Numbered from the stretch's first letter, positions 34,838-44,174 are shown. The stretch: 64,000 nucleotides of DNA from Aminipila sp032051575 (GCF_032051575.1 NZ_DAMBYD010000006.1:248001-312000), one strand, 5' to 3'. The notes: a model not told the origin generated them from the letters alone. Numbers and translations are program-made.

Positions 34838-34946
34838 ATTTTAAATAATTTTTTAAAGTTCTAATTACCTTAGCAATAATATCAATCTTGTTTGTCTATA
34901 ATCCTATTATATAAATTTGCATTAAGGTAAATGAAAGGGGAAATAT

Positions 34947-36356
34947 ATGTTAAATACTATTGAAAATATTAACACCATAATAAATGATTTCGTTTGGGGT
35001 GTTCCGGCTATGATCTGTATAATCGGTGTAGGCTTATACTTAAGCTTTTCTACTCGTTTTATACAGTTGCGAAAGTTTACCTACGCAATAAAGATGACGC
35101 TTGGTAAAGCATTCAAAAAAAGCGAAGCTGCCGAAGGTTCTACTACTCCATTCCAATCCCTATGTACCGCTTTAGCCGCTACAGTAGGTACCGGAAACAT
35201 AGCAGGAGTAGCTGGTGCTATTGCAATCGGCGGTCCTGGTGCAGTTTTTTGGATGTGGATTTCAGCATTTTTAGGCATGTGTACTAAATTTTCAGAAGTA
35301 ACATTGGCTGTCCATTTTCGTGAAAAAAATATACATGGGGACTGGGTTGGCGGCCCTATGTACTATATAAAAAACGGCTTGTCTGCTAACTGGCAGTGGC
35401 TGGCAGTCGCCTTTTCCGGTTTCGGTGTACTTACGGTTTTTGGAACTGGTAATGCCACTCAGGTTAATACCATCATAACAGCCGTAGATTCTGCTCTTTT
35501 AAATTTCAATGTTGTATCAACCGGAAATATGGGAATGATTAATTTAATTATCGGAATTATAATTGCAATACTTGTTGCCCTAGTACTAATAGGTGGAATA
35601 AAACGTATCGGAAAAGTTACTGAAATACTGGTTCCTTTCATGGCTTTACTTTATATCGTACTTTCACTTGGTGTTGTTCTTCTTAATATAGATCATCTTC
35701 CTGGCGTATTTGGAATGATTTTTGCAGGTGCTTTCAGCCCATCTGCCGTTACTGGTGGTGTTGTAGGCAGTATGTTTATGAGTTTAAAAAAGGGTTTTTC
35801 CAGAGGTATATTTTCTAATGAAGCTGGTTTAGGAACAGGCTCCATAGCCCATGCATCAGCCGATGTAAATCATCCTGTTAAGCAAGGTCTGTTCGGCATC
35901 TTTGAAGTTTTCGCAGATACTATCGTTATTTGTACTTTAACAGCGCTTGTTATTCTATGCAGTGGTATTGAAGTTAAATATGGTACAGCCGCTGGTGCAG
36001 AGTTAACAATTAGCGGTTTCGCAACAACTTATGGTGGAGGGATTACAATCTTTACCGCCATTGCATTATGCTGTTTTGCCTTTTCTACTGTTCTTGGCTG
36101 GGGTCTTTACGGTACAAGGTGTATTGAATTTTTATTTGGTTCAAAAATCATTAAGCCTTTCGTAATTGTATATTCTTTAGTAGCTATCATAGGTGCTACT
36201 GCTGATTTAGGAATGATTTGGTCTATTGCTGAAACTTTCAATGGACTGATGGCAATACCAAACCTGATAGCACTATTTTTACTTGGTGGCACAGTTGTAA
36301 AACTTGTAAAAGACTATTTCTCAAACCCTGCATATGAAGACGATAATATTAAGTAA
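34947..36356 (+). CDS. AGCS family amino acid:cation symporter, copy 1
   Basis: A 469-residue sodium/proton-coupled alanine or glycine symporter with about 11 membrane helices. Family signature GTGNIAGVAGAIAIGGPGAVFW (about 81-102, with N84), then KFSEVTLAVHFREKN and SNEAGLGTGSIAHA. It is followed by a terminator and then by a close paralogue, so the two arose by tandem duplication. ATG with GAAAGGGG upstream. The exact substrate cannot be read from sequence. Confidence 0.94.
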   Translation: MLNTIENINTIINDFVWGVPAMICIIGVGLYLSFSTRFIQLRKFTYAIKMTLGKAFKKSEAAEGSTTPFQSLCTALAATVGTGNIAGVAGAIAIGGPGAVFWMWISAFLGMCTKFSEVTLAVHFREKNIHGDWVGGPMYYIKNGLSANWQWLAVAFSGFGVLTVFGTGNATQVNTIITAVDSALLNFNVVSTGNMGMINLIIGIIIAILVALVLIGGIKRIGKVTEILVPFMALLYIVLSLGVVLLNIDHLPGVFGMIFAGAFSPSAVTGGVVGSMFMSLKKGFSRGIFSNEAGLGTGSIAHASADVNHPVKQGLFGIFEVFADTIVICTLTALVILCSGIEVKYGTAAGAELTISGFATTYGGGITIFTAIALCCFAFSTVLGWGLYGTRCIEFLFGSKIIKPFVIVYSLVAIIGATADLGMIWSIAETFNGLMAIPNLIALFLLGGTVVKLVKDYFSNPAYEDDNIK

Positions 36357-36378
36357 TATAAAAAGAATTATTGCTAAA

Positions 36379-36414
36379 CACAAAAAGGCTCAGGTTTATC
36401 CTGGGTCTTTTTGT
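36379..36414 (+). terminator. Terminator after AGCS copy 1
   Basis: ACAAAAAGGCTCAGG pairs with CCTGGGTCTTTTTGT (two wobbles) around a short loop, ending in a T run. Confidence 0.85.
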
Positions 36415-36495
36415 ATCTAGCAAATCATGTTCTAAAGCTCACTGTAATTATCTTAATATTACATTTAATAAAAATTATTTAAAGATTATAAAATA

Positions 36496-36524
36496 TTAAA
36501 ATAATCTGATTTTTGTGATATAAT
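36496..36524 (+). promoter_or_regulatory. Promoter of AGCS copy 2
   Basis: TTAAAA, 17-bp spacer, perfect TATAAT. The -35 is weak. Its presence after a terminator indicates that the second copy is transcribed independently of the first. Confidence 0.5.
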
Positions 36525-36573
36525 AAAAAATAAATTTAATCTTTAGGTTAGGGAAAAAAAGGGGGAGAAAAAT

Positions 36574-37983
36574 ATGTTAGCCACTATTGAAAGTATTAAT
36601 ACTATGGTAAATAACTTTGTATGGGGTGTACCTGCTATGATTTGCATAATCGGTGTAGGCTTATACTTGAGCTTCAATACTCGTTTTATACAGCTGCGTA
36701 AATTCAACTATGCCATTAAAACAACTATTGGTAAAGCCTTTCACAAAACTAAAGCGGCAAAAGGTGCCACAACACCCTTTCAGGCGTTGTGTACAGCTTT
36801 AGCTGCTACGCTCGGGACAGGCAGTATAGCGGGGGTAGCAGGTGCAATTGCAATCGGAGGTCCTGGTGCAGTTTTTTGGATGTGGTTTTCTGCACTTTTA
36901 GGCATGTGTACTAAGTTTTCGGAGGTAACACTGGCTGTCCATTTCCGTGAAAAAAATATACATGGTGACTGGGTAGGTGGCCCTATGTATTACATAAAAA
37001 ACGGCTTATCCTCCAACTGGCAATGGTTGTCAATAGCATTTGCCATATTTGGTACTCTTGCAGTTTTTGGTACTGGAAACGCAACTCAGGTAAACACCAT
37101 CACAGTAGCCATCGATTCTGCTCTTTTAAACTTCAATGTTGCATCAATTGAAAACCTCAAAACCATTAACTTATTTATCGGAATTATTATTACAATGCTA
37201 GTTGCTCTGGTTCTTTTAGGAGGTATTAAACGTATAGGAATGGTTACTGAAAAACTTGTCCCCTTTATGGCTTTACTTTATATTGTTCTGGCATTAGGGG
37301 TTATCCTAATGAATATCAGCCATATTCCAGCAGTATTTGCACTAATTTTTAAAGGTGCATTCTCTCCATCGGCTGCCACAGGTGGTGTTGTAGGTACCCT
37401 GTTTATAAGTTTAAAAAAAGGAATTTCAAGAGGTATATTTTCGAATGAAGCTGGTTTGGGAACAGGTCCAATAGCCCATGCCTCAGCTGATACAAATCAT
37501 CCCGTTAAACAAGGGTTGTTTGGTATTTTTGAGGTATTTACTGCTACTATCTTAATTTGTACTTTGACTGCACTAGTTATTTTATGCAGTGGTGTTCCAT
37601 TTACTTACGGGGTTGCTGCCGGTGCAGAATTATCAATCAGCGGTTTTACAGCAACTTATGGCGGATGGATTTCGATTATTACTGCCATAGCATTATGTTG
37701 TTTTGCATTTTCAACCATTCTTGGCTGGGGACTTTACGGCTCAAGGTGCATTGAATTTTTATTTGGTCCCAAAATCATAAAACCTTTTATGATTATCTAT
37801 TCTTTAGTAGCGATTATCGGTGCTACAGCTGATTTAGGCCTAATTTGGTCTGTTGCTGAAACATTTAATGGTCTCATGGCAATTCCAAACCTGATTGCTT
37901 TGTTCTTACTCAGTGGTACTGTTGTAAAACTTATAAAAGACTATTTTAATAACCCTGCATATATAGAAAAAAAATCTGCCTAA
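36574..37983 (+). CDS. AGCS family amino acid:cation symporter, copy 2
   Basis: 469 residues, colinear with and highly similar to copy 1 over its whole length. The signature reads GTGSIAG, with Ser84 where copy 1 and most family members have Asn. Several helices diverge too (WLSIAFAIFGTLAVFG versus WLAVAFSGFGVLTVFG). The substitution in the conserved motif suggests altered substrate preference. ATG preceded by AAAGGGGGAG. Confidence 0.94.
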   Translation: MLATIESINTMVNNFVWGVPAMICIIGVGLYLSFNTRFIQLRKFNYAIKTTIGKAFHKTKAAKGATTPFQALCTALAATLGTGSIAGVAGAIAIGGPGAVFWMWFSALLGMCTKFSEVTLAVHFREKNIHGDWVGGPMYYIKNGLSSNWQWLSIAFAIFGTLAVFGTGNATQVNTITVAIDSALLNFNVASIENLKTINLFIGIIITMLVALVLLGGIKRIGMVTEKLVPFMALLYIVLALGVILMNISHIPAVFALIFKGAFSPSAATGGVVGTLFISLKKGISRGIFSNEAGLGTGPIAHASADTNHPVKQGLFGIFEVFTATILICTLTALVILCSGVPFTYGVAAGAELSISGFTATYGGWISIITAIALCCFAFSTILGWGLYGSRCIEFLFGPKIIKPFMIIYSLVAIIGATADLGLIWSVAETFNGLMAIPNLIALFLLSGTVVKLIKDYFNNPAYIEKKSA

Positions 37984-38043
37984 AAATTTGCTCTATCAAG
38001 TATACAGTATACGGTATTAACTTCCTTAATAAAAAATTAGTAT

Positions 38044-38083
38044 AAAAAATAGAAGATTAGTTTTCGCCAACCTTCTATTTTTT
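38044..38083. terminator. Bidirectional terminator between symporter and aminotransferase
   Basis: AAAAAATAGAAG and CTTCTATTTTTT are exact reverse complements around a 16-nt loop, so each strand has a stem followed by a T run. It lies between the convergent genes ending at 37983 and 38128. Confidence 0.85.
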
Positions 38084-38091
38084 ATAGTCTG

Positions 38092-38111
38092 ACTCAGCAT
38101 TAATGCTGAGT
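38092..38111. terminator. 20-bp perfect palindrome, second terminator hairpin
   Basis: ACTCAGCATTAATGCTGAGT is a perfect palindrome followed on the plus strand by CTTTTATT, next to the bidirectional terminator. It is most likely a back-up terminator for the symporter. Confidence 0.6.
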
Positions 38112-38127
38112 CTTTTATTATCTTCTG

Positions 38128-39312
38128 TTATTTCATATTTTTTTTAATCACTTCAGCAATTCGTTGAATCCCTTCAATAATCTTTTCCTCTGGCATGCAC
38201 GAGTAGTTCATTCTGAAAGTATTCTCATGTCCTCCATTAGGGAAAAAGCTTCCACCCGGAACATAGGCCACCTTCTTTTCAATACATTCCAGTGCCATAT
38301 TTCTAGCGTTTATGTATTCAGGAAGAATTACCCATGTAAATAATCCTCCCTCTGGTCGAGTATACTCTACACCCTCAGGAAATTCTTCATCCATAGTCTT
38401 AAGCATTATATCTCTTCTTTTTCTATATACCTCTTTTATTTTTGCAATGTGATCATCCAGATTATATAAATCCATATATTTTGAAACTTCCATTTGAGAA
38501 ATAGTTGATGCCTGTAAACTTGATGCCTGCTCTATAAAGTTATATTTTTCCAGCTTTTCAGCACTGGCGCATACCCATCCAAGTCTATAACCAGGAACCA
38601 AAACCTTTGAAAAAGTTCCAAGATAAACAACCAATCCTTTCGTATCAAGTGCTTTAAGCGCAGGTAAGATTTCCTTTTCAAATCTTAACTCTCCATATGG
38701 ATTGTCTTCAATAACAGGAATTTCATATTTATTTACGATTTCCATAAATTTCTGACGTCTTTCCAGTGACCAGGTCCTTCCCGAAGGATTTTGAAAATCA
38801 GGAATGACATAAATCATTTTAACCCGTTCTTCTTTTCCCAAATTTTTTTCTAATTCTGATATAATCATACCTTCTTTGTCAGTAGGTACCTCTATAAATT
38901 TAGCTTCACTAGCTTTAAAAGCATTGATCGCACCAAGATATGAAGGGCTTTCAAGAAGCACGATATCATCTTTATTTAAGAATACGCGGGCAGAAAAATC
39001 AAGCCCCATCTGGGAACCACTGGTCATAAGAATATGAGAAGGATCTGTTTTTATTTTATTTTTAGCAAGCATTCTTTCTGCAATATGTTTTCTTAGCGGT
39101 AAAAATCCTTCTGTAGTGGAATATTGAAGTGCTTGTTTTCCTGATTCCTCCATTACACAAACTGCAATTCTTTTTAATTCTTCGATAGGAAATAATTCTG
39201 GAGCCGGCAGCCCCCCTGCAAATGAAATAATATCAGGCTTTTCAGTAAGTTTTAGTAGCTCTCTAATTTCAGAACCTGTTAATAAATTCATTTTATCTGA
39301 AAATTTTATCAC
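38128..39312 (-). CDS. PLP-dependent aminotransferase (class I, LysN/MocR-type)
   Basis: A 395-residue fold-type I aminotransferase. It begins FSDKMNLLTGSEIRELLKL, has FAGGLPAPELFP near the N-terminus, IPDFQNPSGRTW for PLP interaction and GTFSKVLVPGYRLGW with the Schiff-base Lys. No HTH domain. Such enzymes accept 2-aminoadipate, aromatic or branched-chain amino acids. It follows an amino-acid transporter by 27 nt, and the 2-oxoacid:ferredoxin oxidoreductase genes are upstream, so it likely makes the 2-oxoacid. The GTG at 39312 with AGGAGGG 6 nt upstream is preferred. Confidence 0.92.
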   Translation of the reverse strand: MIKFSDKMNLLTGSEIRELLKLTEKPDIISFAGGLPAPELFPIEELKRIAVCVMEESGKQALQYSTTEGFLPLRKHIAERMLAKNKIKTDPSHILMTSGSQMGLDFSARVFLNKDDIVLLESPSYLGAINAFKASEAKFIEVPTDKEGMIISELEKNLGKEERVKMIYVIPDFQNPSGRTWSLERRQKFMEIVNKYEIPVIEDNPYGELRFEKEILPALKALDTKGLVVYLGTFSKVLVPGYRLGWVCASAEKLEKYNFIEQASSLQASTISQMEVSKYMDLYNLDDHIAKIKEVYRKRRDIMLKTMDEEFPEGVEYTRPEGGLFTWVILPEYINARNMALECIEKKVAYVPGGSFFPNGGHENTFRMNYSCMPEEKIIEGIQRIAEVIKKNMK

Positions 39313-39339
39313 AATTTTCCCTCCTAAAATCACTTTCAA

Positions 39340-40740
39340 TTAGTTGAAAATGCCAAGTTTAAAGAAACCATCAATCTGTCCTAAAAGAATCATAGCCATT
39401 CCAATAGGAGCAATATATTTAAAACAGAACATAGCAAATTTTTCAAATCTCCACTTATTTCCTTCTTGGCACAGTTCTTCTCTCATCCAGTCTGGTCCAA
39501 GCTTCCAACCAATAATCAGAGACATTAACAGCGCACCAACCGGCATCATGATACCTTCTGATAATAAATCAAAGAAATCTAACCAGCAGAATCCTAAAAG
39601 TTTTGGCAGGCTGCCTTCTCCAAGAGAATCTATAGAAATCAAAATTGTAAGTACACATAATATAGCTCCAATAAATACAGACAGCTGCTTTCGGTTAGCT
39701 ATCTTTCCTTTTTCTTCTTTTCTGTCAATAAGAACGGATACTACAACTTCCATTAGTGATATGGATGAGGTAATTGCTGCAATAAAAACTAAAAAATACA
39801 GAAAGAAGCCAAACATAGGACCAGCAGCTCCCATAGCATCAAATACAGCCTGTAATGTTATGAATAGCAGTCCTGGGCCTCCTGCAGGCTCCATACCCAT
39901 TGCAAATACAGCTGGAAAAACAGCTAAGCCTGCCATTAATGCCACTATTGTATCCGTAATAGGAATAATAAGGGCATTTTTTTCAATATTTTCGGTCTTG
40001 GAAAGATAGGATCCATAGGTAATGATAATTCCCATGCCAAGTGATAATGAGAAGAACATTTGTCCCCCGGCTGTGGCAAGTACGGATATCCAACCAAATC
40101 CCTTAAAAACTTCCCAATTAGGTACAAACATAAATTCCAGGCCAGCTGATGCTCCTGGCAGGGTTACTGCTTTTATAATTACTACTAATAATAAAACAAA
40201 TAATGCCGGCATGGCAATCTTTGAAAATCTTTCAATGCCTCCAGACACACCACCCATCACAATTATTACTGTAATTATTGTAAATATAACTGCAAAGATG
40301 GATGCTGAAAATCCATTGGTATAGAAATTTATAAAATAATTTGTTGCATCTGCTCCGTTAACTCCCCATACTGCCCCAAAAACATCACCCAAGTTAGCTA
40401 AAGCATACTTTAAACAATACCCTCCAAGTGAACAATAAAACGATAATATTAATATCGGGCATAAAAAGGCCATCCAGCCTAATACTGCATACTTTTTGCT
40501 AAGCATACTGTAAGCAGCAATAACCCCCCTTCCTGTACGCCTGCCAATGGTTAATTCACCTAACATAATAACAAAACCTACTAATACCGCTAATATTAGA
40601 TAAAATAACAAGAATGCAAATCCACCATTCATTCCCATCTTATATGGGAATCCCCATAAGTTACCCAGACCTACTGCTGAACCTACAGCGGCCATTAGGA
40701 AGCCTAAATTGCTCCCCCATTCGCCTTTACTACTATTCAT
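39340..40740 (-). CDS. Sodium:neurotransmitter symporter family amino acid transporter
   Basis: A 466-residue LeuT-fold (NSS/SNF) transporter with about 11-12 membrane helices. TM1 reads AVGSAVGLGNLWGFPYKMG; position 30, an Arg of the extracellular gate in LeuT-like proteins (GNIWRFPY), is Gly here. Bacterial members import hydrophobic and aromatic amino acids with sodium. It shares an apparent operon with the aminotransferase, so import and transamination are linked. ATG at 40740. Confidence 0.93.
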   Translation of the reverse strand: MNSSKGEWGSNLGFLMAAVGSAVGLGNLWGFPYKMGMNGGFAFLLFYLILAVLVGFVIMLGELTIGRRTGRGVIAAYSMLSKKYAVLGWMAFLCPILILSFYCSLGGYCLKYALANLGDVFGAVWGVNGADATNYFINFYTNGFSASIFAVIFTIITVIIVMGGVSGGIERFSKIAMPALFVLLLVVIIKAVTLPGASAGLEFMFVPNWEVFKGFGWISVLATAGGQMFFSLSLGMGIIITYGSYLSKTENIEKNALIIPITDTIVALMAGLAVFPAVFAMGMEPAGGPGLLFITLQAVFDAMGAAGPMFGFFLYFLVFIAAITSSISLMEVVVSVLIDRKEEKGKIANRKQLSVFIGAILCVLTILISIDSLGEGSLPKLLGFCWLDFFDLLSEGIMMPVGALLMSLIIGWKLGPDWMREELCQEGNKWRFEKFAMFCFKYIAPIGMAMILLGQIDGFFKLGIFN

Positions 40741-40775
40741 ATTATGAATTCCCTTCTTTTTGTAATAATTATAAC

Positions 40776-41465
40776 TTATCTGTCTAGCCAGGTTGGTCTC
40801 ATATACAATTTTATAGGATAGATAGTCATATCACTGATATTCTGTGACTTAATAGCCTCTTTTAAAGACTCTACCAGACTTTCATGACAAACATTAAATA
40901 CCACTGGTATCTTTAACTGCTCTGCGATTTGGCTGCATAATTTATATCCCTTGATAATATCCTCTGGTTTGGTATCTTTAAGCATATGAGTATTATTAAT
41001 CAATCCATCAATGCCAATGCCTGTTTCAGCGTGAATGCTGGCAATGTGTTTCAAGGCCCCCTGCAGATTATCAGTCTCAGGTCTGTTAGCATTTATGACA
41101 CACAGCTGCTCACATTCCTCTGTCATGAAATATTTCTTAAACTGGTTAAGAATCATTGCTCCGCTGTTATTTCCCCCTGCATCCACAATGGTCACATACT
41201 CTTTATTTTCAAGCGGAGCCCTCATACTTGCAGAAATAGCTGGAAGATCTTCTGTTATATCATATCCGAAGGAATTAAAGTCCACCAGAATTCCCATGTC
41301 TTCTAAAACTTTCTGACGTTCTCTGCTTCTGAAATATGGATTTGCAATATCCATATCTAAAATGGCTGTTTTATCATATATTTTTTTTAGCTCTATAACT
41401 CGATTCACGGAAAATTCTGTTTTGCCGCTACCGTAATGGCCCGTAATTAATGTAATTCGTTTCAT
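40776..41465 (-). CDS. P-loop ATPase (SIMIBI/MinD-like) in the oxidoreductase operon
   Basis: A 230-residue nucleotide-binding protein with Walker A GHYGSGKTE (about 8-16), LDMDIANPYF following strand 2, and IVDAGGNNSG for Walker B. It ends in a region without membrane segments. Such ATPases are often encoded next to 2-oxoacid:ferredoxin oxidoreductases, but their job is not known; cofactor insertion is one guess. The ATG at 41465 is preferred over a TTG three codons upstream. It lies 19 nt after the gamma-subunit gene. Confidence 0.82.
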   Translation of the reverse strand: MKRITLITGHYGSGKTEFSVNRVIELKKIYDKTAILDMDIANPYFRSRERQKVLEDMGILVDFNSFGYDITEDLPAISASMRAPLENKEYVTIVDAGGNNSGAMILNQFKKYFMTEECEQLCVINANRPETDNLQGALKHIASIHAETGIGIDGLINNTHMLKDTKPEDIIKGYKLCSQIAEQLKIPVVFNVCHESLVESLKEAIKSQNISDMTIYPIKLYMRPTWLDR

Positions 41466-41484
41466 ATATTGCAAAACTCTTTCT

Positions 41485-42018
41485 TTACTTCGTCCAGGCT
41501 CCCAAAGCCTTCATATTCATAGGAATAAGCTTGGCTTTTTCACCTGACATTACTTTTTGAAATACCTTTTCCATAGTTGACTTATTTACAACATTTGTTA
41601 CATTTATAATCGCACCTAACATAACCATATTAGCAGCTTTAACACTCCCCACTTTATTTTCTGCAATTTTATTGCAATCAATATAATAAACATTTATATC
41701 ATCTCTCAAGGCTTTTGACGGCACGATTGAGGAGTTTATAAATAAATTTCCACCACTTACAAGCATACACTCAAATTTTTCAAGGGAAGGTCCATTCATA
41801 GCCACAAGAACATCACAAGTATTTACAAGCGGTGAAGCAATTGGTATATCTGAAATACATACAGTACAGTTGGCGGTGCCTCCTCTCATTTCAGGTCCAT
41901 AGGAAGGCATCCACGTTACTTCTTTTCCTTCAAACATGGCTGCATAGGAAAGCATCTGTCCAATCAGCAATACTCCCTGTCCCCCGAAGCCGGCTACAAA
42001 TATTTTTTTTATACTCAT
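41485..42018 (-). CDS. 2-oxoacid:ferredoxin oxidoreductase gamma subunit
   Basis: A 177-residue gamma subunit with the opening IFVAGFGGQGVLLIGQMLSYAA and SYGPEMRGGTANCTVCIS, which contacts the other subunits and CoA. It belongs to the four-gene set delta-alpha-beta-gamma of the KorABCD/VorABCD type. The start follows the beta stop directly (TAG-ATG). Confidence 0.94.
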   Translation of the reverse strand: MSIKKIFVAGFGGQGVLLIGQMLSYAAMFEGKEVTWMPSYGPEMRGGTANCTVCISDIPIASPLVNTCDVLVAMNGPSLEKFECMLVSGGNLFINSSIVPSKALRDDINVYYIDCNKIAENKVGSVKAANMVMLGAIINVTNVVNKSTMEKVFQKVMSGEKAKLIPMNMKALGAWTK

Positions 42019-42765
42019 CTATCTTACCTCCTCTGGACATTTAAACTGCTGAACTGGGTAATATGGAATCATATATTCTTTCAGCCATTCTATAGACTTA
42101 GTAGGAGTAAGGCCCCAATTCGTCGGACATGTTGATAATATCTCAACAAATGCAAACCCCAGTTTCTTTGCCTGAACTTCAAAAGCTCTCTGTATAGCTT
42201 TTTTTGCTTTTCTTACATCTGCTGGAGAACTTAAAGAAACTCTTTCTACATAAACAGCGCCATCAATAGTTGCAATCATTTCTGCCATCCTTAAAGGATA
42301 TCCTGCCTGCGCAATAGTTCTGCCTTCTACACATGTAGTTGCTTTCTGTCCTACTAAAGTAGTAGGGGCCATTTGACCACCTGTCATGCCATAAATAGCA
42401 TTGTTAATAAAGAATGTGCAGAATTTCTCACCTCTTTCTGCCACATGGATAATTTCACTCGTTCCAATGGAAGCAAGATCCCCATCCCCCTGATATGTAA
42501 ACACTAATGAATCCGGATGTACTCTCTTAATGCCTGATGCTACCGCCGGAGCTCTTCCATGTGGAGATTCAAGCATATCTACATTCATGTACTGGTGTGC
42601 CACAATGGAGCAGCCTACTGGGGAAACTGCAATACAATTACCTATGTCATTCCTTTCATCCAGTGTTTCCATAATTAAACGATGAGCAATTCCATGAGTA
42701 CAGCCAGGGCAATAGTGTAATTCTGTTTCACGCATTCCTTTTGTATATTCAAATACTGGCTTCAC
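42019..42765 (-). CDS. 2-oxoacid:ferredoxin oxidoreductase beta subunit (TPP-binding)
   Basis: A 248-residue thiamine-diphosphate subunit. TPP and magnesium motif GDGDLASIGTSE...N (about 95-120), YCPGCTHGIAHR with Cys near the N-terminus, and NNAIYGMTGGQMAPTT. It decarboxylates the 2-oxoacid and passes electrons to ferredoxin. No own 4Fe-4S domain is visible; clusters are supplied by the delta subunit. GTG start directly after the alpha stop, with GGAGGTGGAG upstream. Confidence 0.94.
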   Translation of the reverse strand: MKPVFEYTKGMRETELHYCPGCTHGIAHRLIMETLDERNDIGNCIAVSPVGCSIVAHQYMNVDMLESPHGRAPAVASGIKRVHPDSLVFTYQGDGDLASIGTSEIIHVAERGEKFCTFFINNAIYGMTGGQMAPTTLVGQKATTCVEGRTIAQAGYPLRMAEMIATIDGAVYVERVSLSSPADVRKAKKAIQRAFEVQAKKLGFAFVEILSTCPTNWGLTPTKSIEWLKEYMIPYYPVQQFKCPEEVR

Positions 42766-43842
42766 TTACTCCACCTCCAGAATCTTTTTTGTTCTATCTG
42801 CAATTTCTATTGGGTCAAGCAGCATGCCTCCCACTCTGTTTATAAGGGATACAGGATACCTTCCTTCAATTGCAAGTTTAACGTCATTTATCAGCTGTCC
42901 CTTTGAAAGTTCAACAGTTATAACATGTGCTGCTTTTGGATTAATTTCTTCGAATGCTTTATTTGGAAAAGGCCATAAAGTTTTAGGCCTGATTAGTCCA
43001 GCTCTGATTCCATCCTCTGCCAAAAGATCCATAGCTTCAAGCACTATTCTTGAGGTAGAGCCATAAGCAACAAATACAACCTCTGCATCCTTTACCTTTG
43101 TATTCACATACTCAGGTAATTCTTTTTCAGCTTTTTCGTATTTAGGCCAATATTCATTAATATAATCTTCCAGCAGATCTTGCTTTAACCAAACTGAATT
43201 AATAGCATTTCTTTCCCTCTGATTCTTATGTCCCGTTAAAGCGTAAGGTTTAATTAAAGGGATGTCTTTTTCTTTCACTGCTTCCTTCATAGAAGGTACG
43301 ATTACTGGTTCCATCATCTGTCCTAACATACCATCTGCAGCAATTATTACTGGATTTCGATATTCGTCAGCAATATCAAAAGCATTGTAAATCATATCCA
43401 TAGCTTCCTGAATTGAATTGGGCGCATAAACGATACAATGGTAATCACCATTTCCTCCTCCCTTTGTTACCTGATTGTAGTCTGCTTGTGCTGGTTGTAT
43501 TGAACCAATGCCTGGTCCTCCTCTCATTACATTAATTAATACAACGGGAAGCTGTACTGAACACAACAGTGAAATTCCTTCCTGCATTAATGCAATACCT
43601 GGTGAGGAGGAAGACAGCAATACCCGACCTCCAGCCGCGGCTGCACCATATGCCATATTTATTGCTCCAAGTTCACTTTCGGCCTGAATAAAAGCTCCTG
43701 CTGCTTTTGCCAGCTCCCTCGACATATATTCAGGGATTTCATTTTGTGGTGTAATTGGATAACCAAAATAATATCTACACCCTGCATTTATTGCTGCAAT
43801 AGCAAAAGCTTCATTTCCCTTGATTAACTTTTTTTCCCTCAT
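42766..43842 (-). CDS. 2-oxoacid:ferredoxin oxidoreductase alpha subunit
   Basis: A 358-residue alpha subunit with KGNEAFAIAAINAGCRYYFGYPITPQNEIPEY fitting the pyrimidine-binding domain and VLLSSSSPGIALMQEGIS. Four-subunit enzymes with separate alpha and beta act on branched-chain (VOR), 2-oxoglutarate (KOR) or aryl (IOR-like) oxoacids. The neighbouring hydrophobic amino-acid transporter and aminotransferase favour branched-chain or aromatic oxoacids. Substrate is not decided by sequence. Confidence 0.94.
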   Translation of the reverse strand: MREKKLIKGNEAFAIAAINAGCRYYFGYPITPQNEIPEYMSRELAKAAGAFIQAESELGAINMAYGAAAAGGRVLLSSSSPGIALMQEGISLLCSVQLPVVLINVMRGGPGIGSIQPAQADYNQVTKGGGNGDYHCIVYAPNSIQEAMDMIYNAFDIADEYRNPVIIAADGMLGQMMEPVIVPSMKEAVKEKDIPLIKPYALTGHKNQRERNAINSVWLKQDLLEDYINEYWPKYEKAEKELPEYVNTKVKDAEVVFVAYGSTSRIVLEAMDLLAEDGIRAGLIRPKTLWPFPNKAFEEINPKAAHVITVELSKGQLINDVKLAIEGRYPVSLINRVGGMLLDPIEIADRTKKILEVE

Positions 43843-43857
43843 TTTTTTGTTTTCCCC

Positions 43858-44073
43858 CTATTCTGTGTAAACATTAATAACACCATCAGGACACATTAAT
43901 GCACAACTTGCGCACCCCATGCATTCTTCTTCATTGGTGATACATATGGGGTGATATCCTTTCTTATTTACATTAAATTTATCAAGTTCCAGAACTTTTT
44001 TAGGGCATACAGAGATACAGATTTCACACCCTTTGCACCTATTGGTCCTGAGAATTAATTTACCTTTACCCAA
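43858..44073 (-). CDS. 2-oxoacid:ferredoxin oxidoreductase delta subunit (2x4Fe-4S)
   Basis: A 71-residue ferredoxin-like subunit with two 4Fe-4S motifs, CKGCEICISVCPKK and CMGCASCALMCPDG. It is the first gene of the delta-alpha-beta-gamma operon. The start is TTG with AAGGAAG 9 nt upstream; no ATG is available. Confidence 0.93.
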   Translation of the reverse strand: MGKGKLILRTNRCKGCEICISVCPKKVLELDKFNVNKKGYHPICITNEEECMGCASCALMCPDGVINVYTE

Positions 44074-44135
44074 ATCTATTCACTTCCTTTTTTGATTTTA
44101 GTAATAAAAGTCTCTTAACTTTTATATCCTATACA

Positions 44136-44165
44136 ATCTTACAAAAAAATTTGATTATGCGTCAA
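44136..44165 (-). promoter_or_regulatory. Promoter of the 2-oxoacid oxidoreductase operon
   Basis: On the minus strand TTGACG, 18-bp spacer, TAAGAT, about 60 bp before the delta-subunit start. Repeats lie on both sides. Confidence 0.55.
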
Positions 44166-44174
44166 TTAAGGCTA

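Larger units (their letters stand above)
34644..34946. other. Divergent intergenic region glpK / AGCS symporter
   Basis: A 303-bp, very A+T-rich region. It contains the plus-strand promoter at 34777-34806 and a perfect inverted repeat just downstream of it (34812-34837). No clear glpK promoter with both boxes and no riboswitch-like structure was recognised. Confidence 0.6.

Noticed and set aside
34838..34946. Glycine- or other amino-acid riboswitch in the AGCS leader
   Set aside because: The leader is A+T-rich and lacks recognisable aptamer or terminator structure.
39344..40009. Long plus-strand open frame (221 codons) inside the NSS transporter gene
   Set aside because: Antisense shadow of a hydrophobic coding sequence; the transporter frame has a full family match.
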